From Pseudomonadota bacterium (GTDB lineage: Bacteria > Pseudomonadota > Gammaproteobacteria > Burkholderiales > Burkholderiaceae_C), in NCBI GenBank assembly GCA_021846025.1, contig JAJZDV010000009.1, positions 1 to 42,539 of the forward strand: DNA of 42,539 nucleotides, written 5' to 3'. The translations under genes were made by a program, and so were the position numbers. Within the stretch, counting starts at the first letter, position 1. Each line of letters opens with the position of its first letter. Positions 16,968 through 26,339 of the stretch are shown here, piece after piece. The notes under the pieces are model-generated. The model was given only the letters and a program-made list of their open reading frames with translations, did no database searches and had not been told where the DNA came from.

Positions 16968-17855
16968 ATGCTTGATGTCGCGCACCGTCATCGTCACGGG
17001 CATGGTGTCGCCCTGGCTTTCGCCGCGACACTGATGTTCGCCAGCGCCGACACGCTGTCGAAGTATCTCGCCGGCATTTATCCGATCAACCAGATCGTCT
17101 TTGCGCGCTACGTGGTTCCGCTGCTGCTCGTGGTGGCGATGTACGGCCCACGCCGCGGCGTCGCGCTGGTGCGCACGCAGCATCCCTGGCTGCAGGTGCT
17201 GCGGGGGCTCCTGCTGACCAGCTGCACCGTGACCATCGTGCTGGCGATGCGCATGATGCCGATTGCCGAGGCGCAGGCCATCAGCTTCATCCACCCCCTG
17301 TTGCTGACGCTGATCGCGGTTGTATTCCTGCGCGAGCGTGTCAACCCGCTGGTCTGGCTGGCGATCGCGATGGGGTTCGGCGGCGTGCTGTTGATCGTGC
17401 GGCCCGGAGGCGGGTTCGACACTCCGGCCGTGCTGCTGCCACTGATCATGGCCTTGAGCTACGCGTTGTACCAGGCGCTGACGCGCTATGTGACAGCTCG
17501 CGACGCGGTGGCCAACTCGATGTTTTTCGTGATGCTGGTGGGCGCCGCGGTGACCGGAATTTCGTTGATGCTCTCGCACAAATCTCCCGACCTGCGCGGT
17601 GGATTGCTGCTCGGCTGCGCCGGATTGTTTTCGGGATCGGGGCACTTTTGCATGATCCGCGCGCTGGAATCGGCGCCGGCGTCGCGTGTGGCGCCGGTGG
17701 CTTACGTGCAGGTGCTGTGGGTCATCCTGCTCGGGGCATGGGTGTTCGGAAACCTTCCGGTCGGGCTGACCCTGCTGGGCATCGCCATGGTTGTCGGCGG
17801 AGGCCTGTTCGCAACCATGGCGCGCCCGGCGCCGGTGGCCGCAGCCCTGACCTGA
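16968..17855 (+). CDS. DMT-superfamily (EamA) transporter
   Basis: The protein has 295 residues with ten hydrophobic segments arranged as two EamA repeats. The first includes FAATLMFASADTLSKYLAG and the second LPLIMALSYALYQALTRY. The sequence GVALAF before the first helix and the Lys/Arg-rich inner loops suggest an inner-membrane protein with cytoplasmic termini. Such carriers export or import metabolites; the direction cannot be told here. It lies between the TIM-barrel gene and the CoA-transferase gene, probably in one transcript. Confidence 0.88.
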   Translation: MLDVAHRHRHGHGVALAFAATLMFASADTLSKYLAGIYPINQIVFARYVVPLLLVVAMYGPRRGVALVRTQHPWLQVLRGLLLTSCTVTIVLAMRMMPIAEAQAISFIHPLLLTLIAVVFLRERVNPLVWLAIAMGFGGVLLIVRPGGGFDTPAVLLPLIMALSYALYQALTRYVTARDAVANSMFFVMLVGAAVTGISLMLSHKSPDLRGGLLLGCAGLFSGSGHFCMIRALESAPASRVAPVAYVQVLWVILLGAWVFGNLPVGLTLLGIAMVVGGGLFATMARPAPVAAALT

Positions 17856-17933
17856 AGCCCAGCGCATGAAACAGCGTGTCTGGCGAGCCGGGCGATCGCC
17901 ATTTTGCGGTGCAGCAGCCTTCTGTCGTTTTCC

Positions 17934-19202
17934 ATGGATATGAATCAGACTCCCAACACATCACAGGCTCCCGCCGGGGGCGAGTCGCAGTCGAAGTCGA
18001 AGTCGCAGTCGCTGGCGGCCATCCGCGTGCTCGACCTGACCAATGTTCTGGCAGGCCCGTTCTGCGCCTACCAGCTGGCCTTGCTCGGAGCTGAGGTGAT
18101 CAAGGTCGAGGAGCCACGCCGGGGAGATCTTGCGCGCCAGCTCGGCGCCGACGCTGGCCTCAACGCCCGTTTCATGGGCGCGTCATTCATCGCGCAGAAC
18201 GCGGGCAAGAAATCCCTTGCACTCGACCTGAAGCAACCGGCAGGGCGCGAGGCACTGATGCGCCTGGTCGATAGCGCCGACGTGCTGATCGAGAACTTCC
18301 GCCCCGGCGTGATGGACCGCCTGGGACTGGGCTACGACGTGCTCCGCCAGCGCAATCCGCAACTGGTGTACTGCGCGATCTCCGGCTTCGGCCAGGACGG
18401 GCCGATGAGGTCCGCGCCCGCCTACGACCAGATCGTGCAGGGGCTCTCGGGAGTCATGAGCATCACGGGCGACGCCGAAAGTGCGCCGCTGCGTGTGGGG
18501 TACCCGATCTGCGACTCCATCGGCGGGCTCACCGCGGCGTTCGCGGTGACCAGCGCGCTGGTCGGCCGGGCCCAACACGGGCGCGGCCAGTTCATCGATG
18601 TCTCGATGCTCGATGCGACGCTGGTGACCATGGGGTGGGTGGTTTCCAACTTCCTCATCGCCGGACGCGAGCCGCAGCCGCTGGGCAACGAAAACTTCAC
18701 CGCAGCGCCTTCCGGCACCTTCGCCACAGGCGAGGGACTGCTCAACATCGCCGCCAATCGGCAAGAGCAGTTCGTCGCGCTCACCGAGCTCATCGGACGC
18801 CCCGAGCTGGCGCAGGATCCGAGATTCGCCGAACGCGAAGCGCGCAAGCGCCATCGCGCGCAGCTCAAGGAACAGATTGAACAGGCGCTGGCGGCGCGGC
18901 CGGCCCATGAATGGGAGCGGCTTCTGGCCGAGAAAGGGGTTCCGGCAGGTCGGGTGCTGAGCGTGCCCGATGCCCTGGCCCATCCGCAGGTCAGGCAGCG
19001 CGAGCTGCTGGCGCACTTCGATTCCGCAGCCGGTGTGGACCGGCCGTTCGACGTCGTGCGCAGCGGCTTCAAGACGAGCGAAGGCAACCCCGACGTGACC
19101 CTGCCGCCGCCGCGGCTGGGCGAGCACAGCGAGGAAATCCTGGGCTCGATCGGCTATTCGGCAGACGCGATTGCGGCCATGCGCGCACAGGCGGTGATCT
19201 GA
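17934..19202 (+). CDS. CaiB/BaiF family (class III) CoA-transferase
   Basis: The protein has 422 residues if started at ATG 17934; an in-frame ATG at 17904 adds a 10-residue, unlikely N-terminus. Class III features are clear: LDLTNVLAGPFCAYQLALLGAEVIKVE, ENFRPGVMDRLGL, YCAISGFGQDGP, the catalytic aspartate in GYPICDSIGG (D194) and DVSMLDA. The family transfers CoA between carboxylic acids or acts as an acyl-CoA lyase/racemase. Here it may activate the substrate acid or an intermediate. The short SKSKSQS stretch near residue 22 comes from a small direct repeat. No clear ribosome site precedes the start. Confidence 0.88.
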   Translation: MDMNQTPNTSQAPAGGESQSKSKSQSLAAIRVLDLTNVLAGPFCAYQLALLGAEVIKVEEPRRGDLARQLGADAGLNARFMGASFIAQNAGKKSLALDLKQPAGREALMRLVDSADVLIENFRPGVMDRLGLGYDVLRQRNPQLVYCAISGFGQDGPMRSAPAYDQIVQGLSGVMSITGDAESAPLRVGYPICDSIGGLTAAFAVTSALVGRAQHGRGQFIDVSMLDATLVTMGWVVSNFLIAGREPQPLGNENFTAAPSGTFATGEGLLNIAANRQEQFVALTELIGRPELAQDPRFAEREARKRHRAQLKEQIEQALAARPAHEWERLLAEKGVPAGRVLSVPDALAHPQVRQRELLAHFDSAAGVDRPFDVVRSGFKTSEGNPDVTLPPPRLGEHSEEILGSIGYSADAIAAMRAQAVI

Positions 19203-19260
19203 TTTCGACGACACACCGGGCCGCGCTGCACAGGGCGGCTCGCAACACCAGGAGACCGGC

Positions 19261-21024
19261 ATGAAACAACTTATCTCGCATCAACTCGTCCGCTACCTCG
19301 AAGACCGTGGCGTCAAGCACATCTTCGGGCTTTGCGGTCACACCAACATCGCGGTGCTGTCCGCGCTGGAAAACAGCTCGATTCGCTTCATCAACACGCG
19401 GCACGAGCAGATTGCCGCGCATGCCGCCGATGGCTACGCGCGGGCTCGCAACGAAACGGCCGTGGTTCTCAGCCACCTTGGCCCGGGGCTGACCAATGCC
19501 GCCACCGGAGTGGCCAACGCCGCGCTCGATTCGATCCCGATGGTGGTGATCGCCGGGGACATCCCCAGCTACTACTACGGCAAGCATCCTCACCAGGAGG
19601 TCAACATGCATGCCGACGCGGCGCAATGGGAGATCTACCGACCCTTCGTCAAGCGCGCATGGCGCGTGGACCGCGCCGACCTCTTCCCGGAGATCATCGA
19701 CAAGGCCTTTCAACTGGCCGAGAGCGGTCGCCCAGGGCCGGTGCTGGTGTCCGTGCCGATGGACATCTTCTCGGCCGAGATCGACGAGGCCTTGTTCGCC
19801 AGGGTCAGCCGCCACACGCGCAAGCTGACCAAGCCGTCGATCGACGATCCGACCGCACGACGCATCGTGCAGTCGCTGCTCGACGCAAGCAGCCCGCTGA
19901 TCTACGCCGGTGGCGGCGTGATCCTGGCCGGCGCTGCCGATGAACTGCGCCGTCTCGTCGACCACCTGAGCCTGCCGGTTGCGCATTCGCTGATGGGCAA
20001 GGGGGTGCTGCCCGACGACCATGACCTGACGCTGGGCATGACCGGGTTCTGGGGCACGCAGTTCGTCAACGACCGCTGCCTCGGTGCCGACTGGATCCTG
20101 GGGCTGGGCACGCGCTTTTGCGAGGCCGACTGCAGCTCGTGGGAAAGCGCCTACACCTTCAATATTCCGGGTGCGAGCAAGCTCATCCATATCGACGTCG
20201 ATCCCAGCGAGATCGGGCGCAACTACCCGGCCGAGATCGGCGTCGTCGCCGATTTGCGCCAGGCGCTCGCGGTGCTCAATCGCGTGGCGCGCGAGATGCT
20301 GCCCGAGGGGCGGCGCGACGACGCGTTGCGCCAATCGATCGCCGAATACCGCAAGGAATTCGTCGCCGGAAATCGCGCCTTCGCCGAAGATGACAGCTTC
20401 CCGATGATGCCCGAGCGCATTCTCGCGGTGGCGCGCGATGTGCTGCCGCGCGACGCGATCATCACCACCGACGTCGGTTGGAACAAGAACGGCGTCGGCC
20501 AGCAGTTCCCGGTCTATGAACCGGGATCGATCCTGACCCCGGGCGGCTACGCGACGATGGGATTCGGTGCGCCGGCGGCGATGGGGGCCAAGCTCGCGTT
20601 CCCGCACCGCGTGGTCGTCTCGCTAGTGGGCGACGGCGGCTTCGGCCAGAACCCGGCGCTGCTGGCCACTGCGGTCGAAGAGAACATCCCGGTGGTGTGG
20701 GTGGTCATGAACAACTTCGCGTTCGGCACGATCGCCGGGTTGCAGAAGGCGCATTTCGGCACGACGCTGGGAACGGTGTTCGTGAAAGACGGCAAACCCT
20801 ACCAGGCGGACTTCGCGGCGGTCGCCCGCGCCTACGGAGCGCTGGGCGAGAAGGTTGAATCGGCGGCCGCATTCAAGGAGATCCTCGAGCGCGCGATCGC
20901 GTCGAACAAGCCCTTCGTCATCGACGTCGCCATGCGCAACAACCCGGTGCCGACCTCGGGCCACTGGAACATCCTCGACATTTACTCGCCGCAAGGCGGC
21001 GTGTCGCATGTCAGCACCGATTGA
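19261..21024 (+). CDS. Thiamine-diphosphate enzyme, acetolactate-synthase-like
   Basis: The protein has 587 residues with the three-domain ThDP fold. The catalytic glutamate is E49 (NTRHEQIAAHAADGYAR), and the cofactor motif starts with GDGG at 457 and ends with VMNN. The N-terminal motif GLCGHTNIAVL and the loop HPHQEVNMHAD are not those of classical IlvB. It does not look like sulfoacetaldehyde acetyltransferase. Relatives include IolD and cyclohexane-1,2-dione hydrolase, which open rings, as well as decarboxylases and ligases. Together with two aldehyde dehydrogenases downstream, it may produce an aldehyde from a 2-oxo acid or cyclic dione. AGGAG lies 6 bases before the start. Confidence 0.85.
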   Translation: MKQLISHQLVRYLEDRGVKHIFGLCGHTNIAVLSALENSSIRFINTRHEQIAAHAADGYARARNETAVVLSHLGPGLTNAATGVANAALDSIPMVVIAGDIPSYYYGKHPHQEVNMHADAAQWEIYRPFVKRAWRVDRADLFPEIIDKAFQLAESGRPGPVLVSVPMDIFSAEIDEALFARVSRHTRKLTKPSIDDPTARRIVQSLLDASSPLIYAGGGVILAGAADELRRLVDHLSLPVAHSLMGKGVLPDDHDLTLGMTGFWGTQFVNDRCLGADWILGLGTRFCEADCSSWESAYTFNIPGASKLIHIDVDPSEIGRNYPAEIGVVADLRQALAVLNRVAREMLPEGRRDDALRQSIAEYRKEFVAGNRAFAEDDSFPMMPERILAVARDVLPRDAIITTDVGWNKNGVGQQFPVYEPGSILTPGGYATMGFGAPAAMGAKLAFPHRVVVSLVGDGGFGQNPALLATAVEENIPVVWVVMNNFAFGTIAGLQKAHFGTTLGTVFVKDGKPYQADFAAVARAYGALGEKVESAAAFKEILERAIASNKPFVIDVAMRNNPVPTSGHWNILDIYSPQGGVSHVSTD

Positions 21025-21082
21025 TGCATTTGCAGTTCTACCAACCGCCGGAAACGGCTCATAACCACGAAGGAGGAGTTCT

Positions 21083-22405
21083 ATGTCCACACTCAAATCG
21101 CTCAGCGCCGCGCTGTTTTCGGCGGGCATCCTGGTCGCCGCGCTGCCGGCGGCACATGCCGACGAGATTGCCGACCTCAAGTCCGCGGTGCAACAACTGC
21201 AGGCCGAAGTGCAACAACTGAAGGCGCAGCAGACGCAGACTGCGCAACAGACGGCCGCCACGCAGAAGATGGTCGCGGAGAAGCCCGCCAGCACCACGCC
21301 GATCTGGAATCCGAACGACCCGCTGCGCCTCGGCGGCAAGGACAACTTCGTCAAGCTGTATGGCGATGTCGACGAGTTCGGCGCCTACCTGCACAGCAGC
21401 TCGGGTGCGAACCTGACGTCCCTGTACGACGGCGCCCTGCTGCGCAGCCGCCTGGGCTTGACCGGCAGCCGCGTCGTCGCTCCCGACTATGCGATGAACT
21501 TCGTCCTCGAGCAGAGCCTGGACTTCCGCAACGGCGGCAATCCGGGCGCCGGACGCCTGTTCGACCGCCAGGCCTGGGCCGGCGTGCAGACTCCCGTGGG
21601 TGAATTCCGCGTCGGCCGCCAGAACACCATCGCCTTCTTCGACGGCGGCAAGATCGACTTCACGTCGCGCACCCTGGGTTCGGTGGTCAACGCCTTCGGC
21701 GTGCCGTCGCGCTTCGATCGCGACATTTCGTACAGCTCGCCACGCATGGCCGGCCTGCATCTGCAGGCGCACTACGCCTTGTCGTCAGCCAACGGCAGCA
21801 CCGTGGGCAGCAACGGCGCGGTCTACCAGCTGGGCGCCGATTACACGAATGGCCCGATCGATGTCGGCTACAACGGTCTGTGGGGCAATGCTCCGGCCGG
21901 CGCGACCTACAACACCAAGGCCGAGTACCAGAATCTCTACGCCGACTACAACTACGGCCGCGGCAAGGTCTACCTGACCTATGTGCGCTCCAACGTCGGC
22001 CCGAACAGCGGCTTCAGCAACATCGGTGGTGCCTATTCGGCGGCGACGGGCGTGACGACACCGCTGACCGGAACCGGCGCCGGCATCAACAACTACTACA
22101 ACATCTACCAGATTTCGGCCGACTACGATGTCACCGAGGCGCTGCGTTTGGGTGCGCTGTACGGCCAAATCCGCAGCAGCACCGTCTCCAATGCCGGAGC
22201 CAAGGGCTGGGCGGCCGGGGCCTTCTACACCGGCTACAAGAGCACCACCCTGTACGCCCTCGTCAACGGCCTGAGCAACGATTCCAACGCAGCCTTCATG
22301 GAAGCTGGCTCGTCGGGTCCGCTGAACAGTCCGGGGTTCTCGCAAGCCGATCTGACGGGCAAGAGGATCACCGGGATCGAAGCGGGTTTCTTGTACAAGT
22401 TCTAA
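21083..22405 (+). CDS. Outer-membrane porin
   Basis: The protein has 440 residues. A signal peptide ends at AHA (residue 26), followed by a coiled-coil segment with LKSAVQQLQAEVQQL, a Thr/Gln linker and a beta-barrel domain rich in alternating hydrophobic residues. It ends in aromatic Phe (GFLYKF), the usual outer-membrane assembly signal. An N-terminal coiled coil before the barrel is typical of long porins that trimerise and may bind peptidoglycan. A strong GGAGGAG ribosome site precedes the ATG. It probably lets the catabolic substrate into the periplasm for the LivK-type binding protein. Confidence 0.9.
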   Translation: MSTLKSLSAALFSAGILVAALPAAHADEIADLKSAVQQLQAEVQQLKAQQTQTAQQTAATQKMVAEKPASTTPIWNPNDPLRLGGKDNFVKLYGDVDEFGAYLHSSSGANLTSLYDGALLRSRLGLTGSRVVAPDYAMNFVLEQSLDFRNGGNPGAGRLFDRQAWAGVQTPVGEFRVGRQNTIAFFDGGKIDFTSRTLGSVVNAFGVPSRFDRDISYSSPRMAGLHLQAHYALSSANGSTVGSNGAVYQLGADYTNGPIDVGYNGLWGNAPAGATYNTKAEYQNLYADYNYGRGKVYLTYVRSNVGPNSGFSNIGGAYSAATGVTTPLTGTGAGINNYYNIYQISADYDVTEALRLGALYGQIRSSTVSNAGAKGWAAGAFYTGYKSTTLYALVNGLSNDSNAAFMEAGSSGPLNSPGFSQADLTGKRITGIEAGFLYKF

Positions 22406-22472
22406 CGGTCTGCGGTCTGCAAGCGTCCTGCGCCCTGCGGCGCGGGACGCCGATGGCCAGGAGGTGATGGCA

Positions 22473-23255
22473 ATGAACATGAGTCGATCGATCCAGTTGC
22501 GCGGGCGCGTGGTCGCCGGTGGCGCTGAACCCCTGGTCTGCGCGCCACTGGTCGCACGCGACCTGGACAGCCTGCGTGCCGAGGCGGCGACGGTGGTGGC
22601 GAAGCAACCCGACCTGCTGGAATGGCGGGTGGACTTCTTCGAGGCGCTTGGCGATGTCGACCGCATCGCCGGGGCCGCGCGCGAGCTGCGGCGTATCGCC
22701 AGGGACATCCCGATCATCTACACGAGGCGGTCGATCCGGGAGGGCGGGCAGCCCATCACGGCTTCGGAGGACACCGTCAGTCGCGGCATCGAGACGGTGT
22801 GCGCGGACGGATCCGTCGATTTCGTCGATTGCGAACTCGGCAGCGCCCCCGAGCATTTCCAGCGCGCCCTGCGGGCGGCGAAGGCTTCGGGCGCGCTGCT
22901 GATCGGCTCGTTCCACGACTTCCAGCGCACGCCGAGCCTGAGCGACTTGGCCGAGAAATTCGCCACGGCCGAGCGCCTGGGCGCCGACGTGGCGAAGGTG
23001 GCCGTGATGCCGGGCGACGTCGGCGACGTGCTGGCTCTGCTGCAGGCGACGCTGGATGCATCGAGGCGCCATGCCATGCCCCTGATCACCATGTCGATGG
23101 GACCGTACGGCGCGCTGACCCGGCTGTTCGGCTGGATGTTCGGCTCGACCGTCAGTTTTGCCGTCGGTTCGCGCGCGTCGGCTCCCGGCCAGGTGCCGAT
23201 CGACGATGTGCGAAGCGTGCTGGAGGTCCTCAGGCGCTCGCTCAGCGCGCGTTGA
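22473..23255 (+). CDS. aroD: Type I 3-dehydroquinate dehydratase
   Basis: The protein has 260 residues from ATG 22473, chosen for AGGAGG at 22459-22464; a GTG at 22464 and an ATG at 22467 lie in frame upstream but sit on or too near this site. Type I features are intact: DLLEWRVDFF, the catalytic His148 in GSFHDFQRTP, the Schiff-base Lys175 in VAKVAVMP, and ITMSMGPYG with FAVGSRASAPGQ at the end. It interconverts 3-dehydroquinate and 3-dehydroshikimate. Many betaproteobacteria use a type II enzyme for biosynthesis, so this copy in a catabolic operon is probably degradative. The enzyme identity is firm. Confidence 0.92.
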   Translation: MNMSRSIQLRGRVVAGGAEPLVCAPLVARDLDSLRAEAATVVAKQPDLLEWRVDFFEALGDVDRIAGAARELRRIARDIPIIYTRRSIREGGQPITASEDTVSRGIETVCADGSVDFVDCELGSAPEHFQRALRAAKASGALLIGSFHDFQRTPSLSDLAEKFATAERLGADVAKVAVMPGDVGDVLALLQATLDASRRHAMPLITMSMGPYGALTRLFGWMFGSTVSFAVGSRASAPGQVPIDDVRSVLEVLRRSLSAR

Positions 23256-23362
23256 ACCAGCGGGGGCAGCCCCGCGTTCGCGCCCGCCGATTGAATCGAA
23301 CGGCATTTTTCCCAACGAATCACACGAGGACCGTCGCCGGCACGATCGGCACGGAGAACGCG

Positions 23363-24853
23363 ATGTCACAAGTCGAAGCGCTGGCGCGTTACGAGCTCTT
23401 CATCGACGGCGAGTCGGTGGCGCCCGCCGGGGGCGAATACTTCGCCAGCCAGGATCCGTTCACCGGCAAGGACTGGGCGATGATCGCCCGCGGCTCGCAG
23501 GCCGATGTCGACCGCGCGGTGCGTGCGGCCCGGCGCGCCTTCGAGACGGGCGCTTGGCCGGCGTTGAGCGCCTCGGGGCGCGGCGCGCTGCTGCGGCGTC
23601 TTGCCGACCTGATTGGCGAGAGCGCGCCGCGCCTAGCCGAGATCGAGCGGCGCGACAACGGCAAGCTCGCGGCGGAAGTGGTCACCCAGGTCAACTACCT
23701 GTCCGAGTACTTTCATTACTACGCCGGCCTGGCCGACAAGGTGCAGGGCACGGTGATCCCGACGGACAAGCCGGGGGTGCTGGCGTTCACGCGCCACGAG
23801 CCCAAGGGTGTTGTGGCGATCATCACGCCATGGAACTCGCCGCTGACCCTGACCAGCTGGAAGCTGGCGCCGGCGCTGGCGGCGGGTTGCACCGTGGTCA
23901 TCAAGCCCTCCGAATTCACCTCGGCGTCGATGCTGGAATTCGCCGAGCTGTTCGCCCGCGCAGGCTTCCCGCCGGGCGTGGTCAACGTCGTCACCGGCTT
24001 CGGCCCCGAGGTCGGCGCGCCCTTGGTGGCGCACCCGGACGTGGCGCACATCGGCTTCACCGGCGGCGAGATCGCGGGGCAGAAGATCTACGAGGCTGCG
24101 GCGCGCGGCCTCAAGACGGTCACTCTCGAGCTCGGTGGGAAGTCGCCGAACATCGTGTTCGACGACGCCGACCTTGATCGCGCGTTGCTGGGCGTGGTCA
24201 GTGGAATCTTCGCCGCGGCGGGGCAGACCTGCCAGGCCGGATCGAGGCTTCTGGTGCAGGAGAGCATCCACGATGCCTTCGTCCAGCGCCTGGTCGGCTT
24301 CGTCTCCAACGTCCGGCTCGGCGATCCTGCCGATCCGCAAACCCAGATCGGCCCGATCGCGACCCGGCCGCAGTTCGAGAAGATTCTTTCCTACATCGAG
24401 ATTGCCAGGGCGGAGGGCGCGCGCTGCGTGACGGGCGGCCGCGCACGCCCCGACATCGGCTCGGGACAGTTTGTCGAGCCGACCGTCTTCGTCGGTGTCG
24501 ACAACCGCATGCGCATCGCCCAGGAGGAGGTGTTCGGGCCCGTGCTCTCGGTGATTGCGTTCAAGGACGAGGCCGATGCGGTGCGCATCGCCAACGATGT
24601 GCAGTTCGGCCTGGCTGCCGGTGTCTGGACCCGCAGCCTTCAGCGAGCGTTGTATGTCACCGAGAAGATCAAGGCCGGCACGGTTTGGGTCAACAACTAC
24701 CGCGCCACCAGCTACACCTCGCCGTTCGGCGGATTCAAGCGATCGGGGATCGGTCGTGAATCAGGGATCGAGGCGATCCAGGACTACTTCGAGACCAAGT
24801 GCGTCTGGCTGTCTTCGGACCTTGACGTCCAGAACCCATTCGTGCGCCGCTGA
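23363..24853 (+). CDS. NAD(P)-dependent aldehyde dehydrogenase
   Basis: The protein has 496 residues and is a classical ALDH. It shows the nucleotide segment ITPWNSPL and KPSEFTS, the general base Glu256 in LELGGKSP and the nucleophile Cys290 in GQTCQAGSR. The C-terminal GGFKRSGIGRESG and EEVFGPVLSV blocks are typical. It oxidises an aldehyde to the acid; the substrate is unknown. The gene lies 107 bp after aroD and 47 bp before the CoA-acylating dehydrogenase, and an aldehyde from the ThDP enzyme is a plausible substrate. GGAG lies 6 bases upstream of the start. Confidence 0.92.
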   Translation: MSQVEALARYELFIDGESVAPAGGEYFASQDPFTGKDWAMIARGSQADVDRAVRAARRAFETGAWPALSASGRGALLRRLADLIGESAPRLAEIERRDNGKLAAEVVTQVNYLSEYFHYYAGLADKVQGTVIPTDKPGVLAFTRHEPKGVVAIITPWNSPLTLTSWKLAPALAAGCTVVIKPSEFTSASMLEFAELFARAGFPPGVVNVVTGFGPEVGAPLVAHPDVAHIGFTGGEIAGQKIYEAAARGLKTVTLELGGKSPNIVFDDADLDRALLGVVSGIFAAAGQTCQAGSRLLVQESIHDAFVQRLVGFVSNVRLGDPADPQTQIGPIATRPQFEKILSYIEIARAEGARCVTGGRARPDIGSGQFVEPTVFVGVDNRMRIAQEEVFGPVLSVIAFKDEADAVRIANDVQFGLAAGVWTRSLQRALYVTEKIKAGTVWVNNYRATSYTSPFGGFKRSGIGRESGIEAIQDYFETKCVWLSSDLDVQNPFVRR

Positions 24854-24900
24854 TCCAGCGGCCGCACCCAATCCTACCCAACCGAGTGGAGCAACGCGAC

Positions 24901-26325
24901 ATGGCAGAAGCCGAGGTCAAAAAGAGCATCACCGAAGAGCAGCAACACGAACTCGATCAGGCGTTCGAGCGCGCCCGCAAGGCGCTGGCCATCGTCGAAA
25001 CCTACGATCAGGCCCGGGTCGACCGGCTGTGCCAGGCGGTCGCCTGGGCGGTTGCCAACAAGACCACCTTCACCCGCCTGGTGGCCGAAGGCATCGCCGA
25101 GAGCGGCCTGGGAGATCCCGAAAGCCGCATGGGCAAGCGCATGAAGATCCGCGGCGTGCTGCGCGATGCGCTGCGGCAAAAGAGTGTGGGCATCATCGAG
25201 GAGGTTCCCGAGAAGGGCATCGTCAAGTACGGCAAGCCGGTCGGGGTGATTGCGTGCATCGTGCCGACCACCAACCCCGACCTCACCCCCGCGGGCAACG
25301 CGATTTACGCACTCAAAGCTCGCGACGCGGTGATCTTCTCGCCGCACCCACGCTCGAAGAAAACCTCTTTCGAGACCGTGCGCCTGATGCGCGAGGCGTT
25401 GGTGCGCGAAGGCGCGCCGCCCGACCTGTTGCAGTGCCTGACCAGGGTGAACATCCCGATGTCCCAGGCGCTGATGGCGCGTGCCGACCTGATCATCGCG
25501 ACCGGCGGCCAGCCGATGGTGCGCGCCGCGTACAGCTCGGGCACGCCGGCGTACGGCGTGGGGGCGGGCAACTCGACCATGATCATCGACGAGACGGCCG
25601 ACATCGCCGAAGCGGCGCGCAACACCCGCTTGTCCAAGACGTCGGACTTCGGCTCGGGCTGCTCGGCGGATGGCAACCTCATCATCGAAGCGACAATCTT
25701 TCAAGCCGTCCTGGAGCAGCTTCAGGCCGAGGGTGGCTACCTGGCGAGCGAGCAGGAAAAAGACATGCTGCGCCGCGCCATGTGGGATGACGACGGCCAT
25801 CGGCTGGCGGACACGGTCGCGATTGCGCCGCAGCAGTTGGCACGCGCAGCCGGGTTCACGGTTGCGGATGACCGCAAGTTCATCATCGTGCATGGTGACG
25901 GCATCGGCAAACAGCACCGGTTTTCGGGCGAAAAGCTGACGACTTTGCTGGCGGTCTACCCGTACAGCGGTTTCGACCAGGCGCTGGAGATGATGCGGGC
26001 AATCTACGAAGTGGGTGGCAAGGGACATTCCTGCGGCATCTACTCCTTCGCCCAGGACCACATCCATCGCCTGGCGATGGCCGCGCCGGTCAGCCGCATC
26101 ATGGTGCGCCAGCCGCAGTCCAAGGCGAACGCCGGGGCATTCAACAACGGCATGCCGATGACCTCCAGCCTGGGTTGCGGCACCTGGGGCGGCAACATCG
26201 TGTCGGAGAACGTGCATCTCAAGCACTACCTCAACACCACCTGGGTGTCGGTGCCCATCCAGGAGGACCGTCCGTCCGACGCCGAGCTGTTCGGCGACTT
26301 CTACGACCCGGCATGCGAAGCCTGA
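24901..26325 (+). CDS. CoA-acylating aldehyde dehydrogenase, SauS/EutE-like
   Basis: The protein has 474 residues and resembles CoA-acylating aldehyde dehydrogenases such as sulfoacetaldehyde dehydrogenase SauS. Motifs include KYGKPVGVIACIVPTTNP, a GVGAGNS loop and the catalytic cysteine in GSGCSADGN (C254). The C-terminal part (SSLGCGTWGGN and LNTTWVS) is typical of the group. It converts an aldehyde to an acyl-CoA, or the reverse. It begins 47 bp after the classical ALDH and ends 14 bp before the citryl-CoA-lyase-like gene. The SauS resemblance does not prove sulfonate metabolism; the other Sau genes are not present. Confidence 0.86.
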   Translation: MAEAEVKKSITEEQQHELDQAFERARKALAIVETYDQARVDRLCQAVAWAVANKTTFTRLVAEGIAESGLGDPESRMGKRMKIRGVLRDALRQKSVGIIEEVPEKGIVKYGKPVGVIACIVPTTNPDLTPAGNAIYALKARDAVIFSPHPRSKKTSFETVRLMREALVREGAPPDLLQCLTRVNIPMSQALMARADLIIATGGQPMVRAAYSSGTPAYGVGAGNSTMIIDETADIAEAARNTRLSKTSDFGSGCSADGNLIIEATIFQAVLEQLQAEGGYLASEQEKDMLRRAMWDDDGHRLADTVAIAPQQLARAAGFTVADDRKFIIVHGDGIGKQHRFSGEKLTTLLAVYPYSGFDQALEMMRAIYEVGGKGHSCGIYSFAQDHIHRLAMAAPVSRIMVRQPQSKANAGAFNNGMPMTSSLGCGTWGGNIVSENVHLKHYLNTTWVSVPIQEDRPSDAELFGDFYDPACEA

Positions 26326-26339
26326 AGCGGGATTTCAAG

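Noticed and set aside
24901-26325. A sulfoacetate pathway based on the SauS-like dehydrogenase
   Set aside because: The ThDP enzyme does not show Xsc-like motifs, and no sulfoacetate-CoA ligase, MFS sulfonate carrier or sulfite handling gene is in the window.
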